Source: Mesorhizobium sp. ORS 3324 (GTDB taxonomy: Bacteria; Pseudomonadota; Alphaproteobacteria; Rhizobiales; Rhizobiaceae). Taken from it: DNA of 64,000 nt. Each line of letters begins with the position of its first letter. Within the stretch, counting starts at the first letter, position 1. The notes below the pieces were generated by a model. That model did not search any database, was not told where the DNA came from, and saw nothing but the letters and a program-made list of their open reading frames with translations. The position numbers were made by a program, and so were the translations under genes. Of the stretch, positions 57,823 to 64,000 are shown piece by piece. Where the stretch lies: positions 213,368 through 277,367 of the forward strand of contig LM655206.1 of assembly GCA_000824825.2 (NCBI GenBank), written 5' to 3'.

Positions 57823-58869
57823 ATGACCGGAAACGGGCAACTCCGGTCCGGCGCCGCCTCGACAGCGGCGCTGGCCTTCGCTCTCGGCGCGGTGGCGCTG
57901 TGGGCAACCAACGCCCTGGTCGGCAAGACGCTGCTCGCCAACCATCCGGTATCGCATGTGCAGTTCCTGCAATTCTGCGGCGCCGCGCTTGTGTTTGCGC
58001 TGATCAGGTTCTTCCCTACTCCCCTTGTGGGAGAAGGTGGATCGGCGCGCAGCGCCGAGACGGATGAGGGGTGTTGGACGGATCGCGACTTATCCCGCTG
58101 GGCATCAGAAACAGACGACGTCAAAATCGCACTCCGGCCAGCACCCCTCATCGGTCGCCTTCGGCGACACCTTCTCCCACAAGGGGAGAAGGGAAGGGCC
58201 TCGCACGCCGCCTTCGCCGTCGGCTTCATCGGCCTGGTCGGCACGATGGTGCTGCAATACATCGCCTTCGCCTCGATGCCGGTCATCGAGGCCAATCTCG
58301 TCGCGTACACCTGGCCGCTGATGGTCGCCGCCGCCGTCATCGTGCTCGGCCGTCCGCGGCGGCCGCTGCTGCTGGGCTTCACCGCCGCGCTCGGCTTCGT
58401 CGGCGTGGCGCTGGTGATTTCAGGCGGACGCGCCCACGCCTGGTTTGAAGGCAGCCTCGTCGGCTATTGCGCCGCCTTCGGCTCCGCGCTCTGCATGGCC
58501 TTCTACTCGCTCGCCGTCGGCCGCGTTGCGGTGCCGCCCGCCCGTCTTTTGCTGCCCTCGGCGCTGATCGGCGTCGCCCTCACCTTCGTCTGGTGCCTGC
58601 GTGACCAGGCGCTCGGCCTAAGCAGTGTCGACCTTCTGCTCGGCCTCTATCTCGGCGCCGGACCGATGGGGCTCGGCTACTACCTCTGGTCGCGCGCCAT
58701 GAGCCTCGACCAGGGTGGCAGGCTGGCGGTCGTCGCCTATATGACACCGATCGCGTCCACGCTTCTGTTGGCGCTGTCGGGCGAAAGCCTGTCGAGGACG
58801 GCCATTGCCGGTGCGGTCCTCGTCATCGGCAGCTGCATTGCTGTCGGCATCGAACGTTCGGAGGCTTGA
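57823..58869 (+). CDS. EamA/DMT-family exporter with in-frame repeat insertion
   Basis: 348 residues from ATG 57823 (GTG 57760 is possible). About ten membrane spans in two EamA repeats: ALAFALGAVALWATNALVGK at the start and YMTPIASTLLLALSGESLSR near the end. EamA proteins usually have about 285-300 residues; the excess is accounted for by residues 64-125, which are encoded by a 186-bp palindromic repeat (58011-58196) between predicted spans 2 and 3. The frame is kept. The second member of a short operon with the oxygenase gene. Whether the protein still works is unknown. Confidence 0.8.
   Translation: MTGNGQLRSGAASTAALAFALGAVALWATNALVGKTLLANHPVSHVQFLQFCGAALVFALIRFFPTPLVGEGGSARSAETDEGCWTDRDLSRWASETDDVKIALRPAPLIGRLRRHLLPQGEKGRASHAAFAVGFIGLVGTMVLQYIAFASMPVIEANLVAYTWPLMVAAAVIVLGRPRRPLLLGFTAALGFVGVALVISGGRAHAWFEGSLVGYCAAFGSALCMAFYSLAVGRVAVPPARLLLPSALIGVALTFVWCLRDQALGLSSVDLLLGLYLGAGPMGLGYYLWSRAMSLDQGGRLAVVAYMTPIASTLLLALSGESLSRTAIAGAVLVIGSCIAVGIERSEA
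58011..58196. repeat. Family B palindromic repeat inside a coding region
   Basis: A 186-bp element (62 codons exactly) with 29-bp terminal inverted repeats that differ at one position: left 58011-58039, right 58168-58196, containing CCCCTTGTGGGAGAAGGTG and its complement. It matches the intergenic copy at 34351-34670 and the start of the copy at 63981-64000. It has no internal stop in the reading frame used by the transporter gene. Confidence 0.9.
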
Positions 58870-58874
58870 ACGCC

Positions 58875-59105
58875 ATGCCAGGAATCATGCCAGGAATGAT
58901 GCTTGACGACGACGAACGCCGCGCCCGGCAGGAGGCGCACTGGCTGGTGAAGGAATTCGGCGCCGAGGCGTCGCTCTATGCCGCCATGAAGGCCGAGAAG
59001 GCCATCGAGCAGAAGGATTTCGGCCGCTGCGCCCGCTGGAAGCGCGTGCTGGAGATCCTGGCCGACAGCGGAGCGGAGGAGCCGCGGCGCGGCGCCGCGA
59101 AATAA
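58875..59105 (+). CDS. Small soluble hypothetical protein
   Basis: 76 residues, charged and probably helical (DDDERRARQEAHWLVKEFGA then EKAIEQKDFGRCARWKRVLE). ATG 58875 lies 5 bases after the EamA stop, so the genes may be co-transcribed. No family recognised. Confidence 0.6.
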   Translation: MPGIMPGMMLDDDERRARQEAHWLVKEFGAEASLYAAMKAEKAIEQKDFGRCARWKRVLEILADSGAEEPRRGAAK

Positions 59106-59445
59106 GCGACTTGCCGCAACGAATCGGGCATGATTGAAATTCCGGTGCCAACGCGGCTGGCCGGTGTCGCTCTCGTCCTTAATTTGTTTTTTTACTGGAA
59201 ATACTCGCAGAAATTGAAGTGCTGTTGGGTCATTTACGCGCCCACGTAGATTTCCGGCGCTGTAAAGTGTTTGTTATAGGTATTAGAATTCCTAACTTGC
59301 GCGGTTGCCACCCTCAGTGAAAACATGCATCCGGTATTGAGTCTCGTGCGTTTACTGACTCTGGACGGTCCGTTGGGGGACAGGTCCAATATGATACCTA
59401 GACCAAAGTCTTAAAAACAGCTGGTCATTTGAGAGCCAGCAGAGG
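59106..59445. promoter_or_regulatory. AT-rich upstream region of mucR
   Basis: 340 bp without a gene, markedly AT-rich (for example TAATTTGTTTTTTTACTGG near 59180). MucR-type regulators bind AT-rich upstream DNA with little sequence preference and repress their own genes, so this is the natural place for autoregulation. I see no distinct palindrome. Confidence 0.5.
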
Positions 59446-59895
59446 GTGAAAAAATTGTCCAATATCGATGACAAGACTGCAATCGAGCTGACCGCCGACA
59501 TTGTCTCGGCCTATGTAGGCAACAATCCGCTTCCGGCCTCCGGGCTGCCTGATCTGATCGCCAGCGTCAGCGCATCGGTGCGCAAGCTCGCTGGCGGCGC
59601 CGCCGTCAAGGAAAGCGCGCCGCTGACGCCGGCCGTCAATCCGAAGCGCTCGGTATTCCCCGATCACATCGTCTGCCTCGAGGACGGCAAGAAGTTCAAG
59701 TCGCTGAAGCGGCATTTGTCGACCGACCATGGCCTGACGCCGGACGAATACCGCGCCAAATGGGGCCTGCCCGCGGACTATCCGATGGTGGCGCCGAGCT
59801 ATTCGGCCACCCGCTCGGCGCTCGCCAAGTCTTCCGGGCTCGGCCGCAAGCCGGCCGCGGACGCCGGCAAGGGCAAGCGCAAGCCCAAGGCCTGA
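59446..59895 (+). CDS. mucR: MucR/Ros-family zinc-finger regulator
   Basis: 149 residues from GTG 59446. The prokaryotic zinc finger is C77-LE-D80-GKKFKSLKR-H90-LSTD-H95, followed by GLTPDEYRAKWGLPADYPMV, a hallmark of the family. The second zinc ligand is Asp rather than Cys, as already described for Mesorhizobium and Brucella members. Rhizobial MucR represses many genes, among them those for exopolysaccharide, motility and its own promoter, through AT-rich DNA. It may control the glycan genes in this window. Confidence 0.92.
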   Translation: MKKLSNIDDKTAIELTADIVSAYVGNNPLPASGLPDLIASVSASVRKLAGGAAVKESAPLTPAVNPKRSVFPDHIVCLEDGKKFKSLKRHLSTDHGLTPDEYRAKWGLPADYPMVAPSYSATRSALAKSSGLGRKPAADAGKGKRKPKA

Positions 59896-59906
59896 GGGCG
59901 GCGCTC

Positions 59907-60188
59907 ATGCTGCCTGCAGCGGACGACGCCACGCCGTCGGCCGACCGCTTGGCTGCTCTCGAAGCATTGCGTCGCAGGGTGGCCATCCAGTCTTCCGCCG
60001 ACGCGGGCGAGGGGGTCAAGGCGCGGCGCGTCCTGTTCTCGCTGAGCAGGCCGGCCGCCGATCTGCACACCGCGCTTGCCGCGCTCGACAGCTTCGAGCG
60101 CGCCATCGTCGAGCATGACGATCGGCTGGTCGTCGAGACGCGTCGGCTGAAATGCCTTGCAATCCTGGACGGCATCATAGGCGGGTGA
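59907..60188 (+). CDS. Small hypothetical protein downstream of mucR
   Basis: 93 residues, soluble and probably alpha-helical (ADRLAALEALRRRVAIQSSA, then PAADLHTALAALDSFERAIV). ATG 59907 follows GAGGG and lies 11 bases after the mucR stop, so co-transcription is likely. No family recognised. Confidence 0.58.
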   Translation: MLPAADDATPSADRLAALEALRRRVAIQSSADAGEGVKARRVLFSLSRPAADLHTALAALDSFERAIVEHDDRLVVETRRLKCLAILDGIIGG

Positions 60189-60299
60189 AAAGGCGCCGTG
60201 CCTACGGCAATTCCGGAAAAACCGCGCAGCGGTTTTCCCGGACATCGTAGGAAGGCAGGTGGTTGGCGATCCTCAAAGCCAGGCCTGCTCAGGCCGCCC

Positions 60300-60491
60300 T
60301 CAATTGCGCGGCAGATTGCCGGCCTCCCTGCGTCGATCCTGCTCGGCTGCGAGGCTGTCTGCCTCGACGGCGGTCATTTCCAGAAAATACACAAGCATCT
60401 GATAGCGCGTGCGTGAAAGCATCCTCGCCAGCCTGCGCGTGATCTGCGCGACATATCTCAGCATGCGCAGATCGTTTGCCGCCCCGTCCAT
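60300..60491 (-). CDS. Small hypothetical protein
   Basis: 63 residues, charged and helical (MRLRYV-like start MDGAANDLRMLRYVAQITRR, ending AEQDRRREAGNLPRN). AGGAG precedes ATG 60491. It converges with the gene at 59907. No family recognised. Confidence 0.55.
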   Translation of the reverse strand: MDGAANDLRMLRYVAQITRRLARMLSRTRYQMLVYFLEMTAVEADSLAAEQDRRREAGNLPRN

Positions 60492-60786
60492 CGTGAGCTC
60501 CTAAACAAGCCAAGTTTGTTGTTGTTATTTTTGATCGTTCTTGGCGCTTACGCGCGACTCATAGCGCATTCCTAAATTCGCAGGGTCACGAAAAAAACTG
60601 AAGTCAATTTTCGGTAAGCATCACGGCTGGGCCAAAAGTTTTCCGCGCTTTTTTTGGTGGTATCAGCATCCGTCGCGCTAATAAAAAGCCAAATTGCGAC
60701 TTCGGGTTGTCTTGCTTCGCCGATTTGATCTGCCTCAAGTTGGCATCCCTTGCGGCAGGCGGGCTGGCGGCGGATGAGCCTGCCGC
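60492..60786. other. Intergenic, no gene seen
   Basis: 295 bp, AT-rich in the first half. It should contain the promoter of the small minus-strand gene at 60300. I see no repeat or hairpin I can support. Confidence 0.35.
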
Positions 60787-61464
60787 TCAATCTTTGTAGG
60801 CCGAACAGAAGGCCGGCGGATTGTTGTCGCCGATCATGGCGCAGCCTCTTTTGATCTCGTCGATCATCATGCTGCACGCATTCTGGCCGTTGCAGGGCGG
60901 ATGTGTCGCCGGCGATACCTGGACGCATTGCGACACATATTGGTCCGACTTCGCCTTGCCCGCCGATTGCACGCATGGCCTCGTGTCGTGTTGGTTCGCC
61001 GGGGCGGCGGCAGCCGTCGCAGGCGCGGTGCCCGAGGCAGCCGCCGCAGGTTTGGCGCCTCCGGTGCTTTGCGGCACGCAGGACAAGTCGCCCTCCGGAC
61101 ATTGCAACTGGTGCTGCATCTGCGCCAGTCGCGCCTTGGTCAGCTCCGCTTTGCACGTCTCGACCAGGCTCGAATACACCGAGCCGTCGGCATAGGGCTG
61201 GGTGCGGAAAGCGCATTCCTTGTCGCGGAACGGGATCCAGGCGCGCTGGGCGTCGCGAAGACGCTGCTGGTCGGCGGCCGCCAGGCGTCCCGACAGCGCC
61301 TTGTAGACCGCGTTGAGCGCCGCGTCGGCCGCGGCCGCGTCCTTGGCGGTGCAGGTGGCAAGGTCGGCCTGCGTCTTCGCCGCCGCGCAATCCGCCGCTG
61401 CCGCATGGGCGGCGGGAGTGATGAGAAGCAGGGTGAGGCCGGCGGCGCGAAGCAGTCGCTTCAT
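60787..61464 (-). CDS. Exported LprI-domain (DUF1311) protein
   Basis: 225 residues. Signal peptide MKRLLRAAGLTLLLITPAAH ending AAA, then a DUF1311/LprI domain (DCAAAKTQADLATCTAKDAA, WIPFRDKECAFR) of about 90 residues, an Ala/Pro-rich linker and a second Cys-rich part (CVQSAGKAKSDQYVSQCVQV and ACSMMIDEIKRGCAMIGD). LprI-type proteins inhibit lysozyme in some bacteria; that role here is inference. The double arrangement is longer than the simple family. Confidence 0.8.
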   Translation of the reverse strand: MKRLLRAAGLTLLLITPAAHAAAADCAAAKTQADLATCTAKDAAAADAALNAVYKALSGRLAAADQQRLRDAQRAWIPFRDKECAFRTQPYADGSVYSSLVETCKAELTKARLAQMQHQLQCPEGDLSCVPQSTGGAKPAAAASGTAPATAAAAPANQHDTRPCVQSAGKAKSDQYVSQCVQVSPATHPPCNGQNACSMMIDEIKRGCAMIGDNNPPAFCSAYKD

Positions 61465-61573
61465 TGGAGCACCTCATGAATGTCCGCAAAGCCCGCCGCT
61501 AGAACCAGCATAGGTTGAGCCGATAGCAACGATCAACGTCAAATCGGTGACATGGCAAGCACAGTGTGACCGG

Positions 61574-61818
61574 CGGTGATTGGCGAAAGCAGAGGGAGCT
61601 CACATCTCCCCCAAGTGGCGGAGATGTCCGGTCTACCCTCCGCAGCTGCAGCGCAGCCGCTATGGACGACGGGCGGGGCAGTGGGGGCGCGCTGCCCTTA
61701 TCAGTTATTCCATGGGCGACGCCGGAGGCTATTTTCCGGAATCAATTTGGATCAGCAGGTGTTCTGTAGCGCCCCTCTCTGGCCTACCGGCCGTCGCCCC
61801 AACTCGAGGGGAGATGGG
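61574..61818. repeat. Palindromic intergenic repeat, family A, diverged copy
   Basis: Degenerate relative of 5834-6009: a left arm around CATCTCCCCCAAGTGGCGG and a right arm around CCCCAACTCGAGGGGAGATG, separated by unrelated sequence. Forms most of the gap upstream of the ABC-F gene. Confidence 0.6.
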
Positions 61819-61959
61819 CTGTGCCTGCACCACGTTCACGGGTTCGACGGGAGAGAGCACTGCAGCCGTCGCATCCTCAAACAGCACCAGCTGCGTCGCC
61901 AGCGCGGCTGTCGTGGCGACCTGGAAGAAGATGAAGGCGAGGGCGAAATAGCGGATCAC
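61729..61959 (-). CDS. Possible short exported protein ending in repeat DNA
   Basis: 76 residues from GTG 61959 with GAGG upstream. The first 20 or so residues (IRYFALAFIFFQVATTAALA) look like a signal peptide or membrane anchor. From about residue 50 the frame runs into the family A repeat, so the last 25 residues (PRVGATAGRPERGATEHLLI) are probably repeat-derived. Weakly supported. Confidence 0.3.
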   Translation of the reverse strand: MIRYFALAFIFFQVATTAALATQLVLFEDATAAVLSPVEPVNVVQAQPISPRVGATAGRPERGATEHLLIQIDSGK

Positions 61960-62095
61960 GGGCCTCAAAACGCGCCGGCCGGCAACTGGTTCCAGCCTGT
62001 CAGGCTTTTGCCGGATGATCCGCGGCCGCACGCGGCCACTCCGATCCCGCCCCTGGCTCTTGCGAAGCGGCGATGTCCCGTGCAAAAGCCCGGCC

Positions 62096-63973
62096 ATGCT
62101 TATCATCAACGACCTCTCGCTGCGCATGGCGGGGCGCCTGCTTCTCGACCATGCCTCGCTGACCCTGCCGGCCGGTACCAAGGCCGGTCTCGTCGGCCGC
62201 AACGGCACCGGCAAGACGACGCTGTTCAAGGCGATCACCGGGGATTTCCCGTCCGAGACCGGCTCGATCAGCCTGCCGAAGAACACCCGCATCGGCCAGG
62301 TGGCGCAGGAAGCGCCGGGCACCGAGGAGCCGCTGATCGAGATCGTGCTCAAGGCCGATGTCGAGCGTGCGGCGCTGCTGGAGGAGGAAAAGACCGCCAC
62401 CGATCCGCACCGCATCGCCGAGATCCACACGCGGCTTGCCGATATCGATGCCCATTCGGCCGAATCCCGCGCCGCCACCATCCTTGCCGGCCTCGGCTTC
62501 GACGACGCAGCGCAGAAGCGGCCGGCCTCATCCTTCTCCGGCGGCTGGCGCATGCGTGTGGCTTTGGCTGCCGTGCTCTTCTCAGAGCCGGATCTTCTAC
62601 TCCTCGACGAGCCGACCAACTATCTCGACCTCGAAGGCACGCTGTGGCTGGAGAACTATGTCTCAAAGTATCCGCACACCGTTTTGCTGATCTCGCACGA
62701 CCGCGACCTGCTCAACCGCGCGGTCAACTCGATTGTCCATCTTGACCAGAAGAAGCTGACCTTCTGGCGCGGCGGTTACGACCAGTTCGAGCGCCAGCTC
62801 ACCGAGCAGCGTGAGCTGCAGGAAAAGAGCCGCGCCAAGCAGGAAGCGCAGCGCAAGCATATGGAATCGTTCGTCGAGCGTTTTCGCGCCAAGGCCTCCA
62901 AGGCGAGGCAGGCGCAGTCGCGGCTGAAAGCGCTGGAGAAGCTGAAGCCGATCGCGGCTGTCGTGAACGACACGGTGCGGCCGTTTTCCTTCCCCGAGCC
63001 GGTGAAGACGGTGGCCTCGCCGATCGTGGCGCTCAACGGCGTCAATGTCGGCTACAGCGAGGGCAATCCGGTCTTGAAGAAGATGACGCTGCGCATCGAC
63101 GCCGACGACCGCATCGCGCTGCTCGGCGCCAACGGCAACGGTAAGTCGACCTTCGCCAAATTGCTTGCCGGCCGCCTCAGGGCCGAAACCGGCACCATGA
63201 CGATCGCGCCGGGCTTGAAGGTGGCGATCTTCGCGCAGCACCAGCTCGACGACTTGCGTCCCGAGGAAAGCGCCTATGAGCATGTGCGCCGGCTCATGCC
63301 GGACGCGCCGGAAGCCAAGGTGCGCGCCCGCGTCGCTCAGTTCGGCCTGTCGACCGAGAAGATGAATACCGCGGCCAAGGATCTCTCCGGCGGCGAGAAG
63401 GCGCGTCTCCTGATGGGCCTTTCGGCTTTCGAGGGACCGAACCTCTTTATCCTCGACGAGCCGACCAACCACCTCGACATCGACAGCCGTGAATCGCTGA
63501 TCCATGCGCTGAACGATTTTCCCGGAGCCGTGATCCTGATCTCGCACGACCGGCATCTCTTGGAGGCGACGGCTGACCGGCTGTGGCTGGTCAAGGACGG
63601 CGCGGTCAATCCCTATGACGGCGACCTGGAGGATTACAAAACCCTGGTCACCGGCGTTTCCTCCAATCGCCGTGAGCAGCGCGAGGCGGAAAAGACCTCG
63701 AAGGCTGACCGCCGCCGCGAGGCCGCCGCGAGGCGCGCCGCGCTGGAGCCGCTGGCGAAGGAGATTCGCGCCACCGAGTCGCTGATGGACCGCATCCGCA
63801 AGCGCATGGACCTGATCGAGGACGAGCTCGCCAACCCGGCCGTCTACGAGAAGGATCCGTCGACCGCGACGCGGCTTGCCAAGGAGCGCTCGCAGTTGGC
63901 GCAGACGCTTGCGCTGAACGAGGACAAGTGGCTGACCATGTCGGCGGAGTATGAGGAGGGAATTGCGGAGTAG
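62096..63973 (+). CDS. ABC-F family ATPase (Uup/YheS type)
   Basis: 625 residues with two ATP-binding cassettes and no membrane domain. Domain 1: GLVGRNGTGKTTLFKAITG, then SSFSGGWRMRVALA and LLLLDEPTNYLDLEG. Domain 2: LLGANGNGKSTFAKLLAG, LSGGEKARLLMGL and LFILDEPTNHLDID. A charged, coiled-coil tail (RRREAAARRAALEPLAKEIR) follows, as in Uup. ABC-F proteins act on the ribosome or, for Uup, on DNA-linked functions. ATG 62096 (MLIINDLSL) is the conserved start; an in-frame ATG at 62015 is not needed. Confidence 0.92.
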   Translation: MLIINDLSLRMAGRLLLDHASLTLPAGTKAGLVGRNGTGKTTLFKAITGDFPSETGSISLPKNTRIGQVAQEAPGTEEPLIEIVLKADVERAALLEEEKTATDPHRIAEIHTRLADIDAHSAESRAATILAGLGFDDAAQKRPASSFSGGWRMRVALAAVLFSEPDLLLLDEPTNYLDLEGTLWLENYVSKYPHTVLLISHDRDLLNRAVNSIVHLDQKKLTFWRGGYDQFERQLTEQRELQEKSRAKQEAQRKHMESFVERFRAKASKARQAQSRLKALEKLKPIAAVVNDTVRPFSFPEPVKTVASPIVALNGVNVGYSEGNPVLKKMTLRIDADDRIALLGANGNGKSTFAKLLAGRLRAETGTMTIAPGLKVAIFAQHQLDDLRPEESAYEHVRRLMPDAPEAKVRARVAQFGLSTEKMNTAAKDLSGGEKARLLMGLSAFEGPNLFILDEPTNHLDIDSRESLIHALNDFPGAVILISHDRHLLEATADRLWLVKDGAVNPYDGDLEDYKTLVTGVSSNRREQREAEKTSKADRRREAAARRAALEPLAKEIRATESLMDRIRKRMDLIEDELANPAVYEKDPSTATRLAKERSQLAQTLALNEDKWLTMSAEYEEGIAE

Positions 63974-63980
63974 CGCCTAT

Positions 63981-64000
63981 CCTTCTCCCCTTGTGGGAGA
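63981..64000. repeat. Start of a further family B repeat
   Basis: The last 20 bases, CCTTCTCCCCTTGTGGGAGA, match the outer arm of the family B element (58011-58196). The rest lies beyond the window edge. Confidence 0.7.

Noticed and set aside
1..64000. tRNA, rRNA, transposase or phage integrase genes
   Set aside because: I looked for the usual motifs on both strands by eye and found none. A covariance search for tRNAs would be decisive and was not possible.

Overview
The window is high-GC DNA with the gene content of an alphaproteobacterium of the order Hyphomicrobiales (rhizobia), most likely Mesorhizobium or a close relative. This rests on MucR/Ros with a Cys-Asp-His-His zinc site, paired DUF995 proteins, DUF982, an Omp25/Omp31-type porin, UDP-glucuronate epimerase LpsL, many small exported proteins, and several families of rhizobial palindromic intergenic repeats. 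I see no rRNA, tRNA, CRISPR array, transposase or phage genes. It looks like ordinary chromosome with accessory islands.

Layout. 1-5803 (+): a tightly overlapping operon of KAS III (5' end outside the window), NAD-dependent SDR, metallo-beta-lactamase-fold hydrolase, PaaK/F390-synthetase-like adenylating enzyme, GNAT-like acyltransferase and Rieske oxygenase. It looks like a small lipid or natural-product pathway that I cannot assign. 6014-8422 (-): ATP-grasp ligase and M20 amidohydrolase, with a divergent AraC regulator. 9371-23111: an extracellular polysaccharide and glycan region holding two DUF995 paralogues, a GH26-like glycanase, a cellulose-synthase-like GT2, an operon for a polyprenyl-phosphate-linked sugar (ArnT-like transferase, flippase-like protein, GT2, LpsL), GalE, UDP-xylose synthase, and two small lipoproteins sharing a C-terminal C-x-PSGFGQ-x-S-x-C signature. 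23386-32652: small regulator/enzyme modules (TetR with a visible operator pair, AraC, ECF sigma with DGPF partner, TetR), RlmJ, VOC, DoxX, LysE and DinB. 33064-36336: histone-H1-like protein, GST, TfoX-like, GFA and Omp25-like proteins. 36749-41171: conserved run folM-like SDR, uvrC, pgsA, moaD, moaE. 41329-44387: small exported proteins, DUF1194 and a LuxR-type regulator. 44597-46266: fluoride riboswitch, tandem crcB genes and a frameshifted DUF190 gene. 46346-55572: ndk, GST, DinB, Gly-rich exported protein, GGDEF protein, sterol-desaturase-like protein, UvrD-like helicase and small proteins. 55853-58869: LysR, Fe(II)/2-oxoglutarate oxygenase and an EamA exporter carrying an in-frame palindromic repeat. 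59446-64000: MucR, small proteins, LprI-like protein and an ABC-F ATPase.

How the genes work together. Nucleotide-sugar enzymes (GalE, UDP-xylose synthase, LpsL) supply the surrounding glycosyltransferases. MucR and the GGDEF protein encoded further along are plausible controllers of that region, and short GTTAAC-type motifs recur upstream of several of these genes. The strongest leads for something undescribed are the KAS III operon, the in-frame repeat inside the EamA transporter (58011-58196), the PSGFGQ lipoprotein pair, a possible small RNA at 19994-20091, and a nested inverted-repeat element at 34368-34487.
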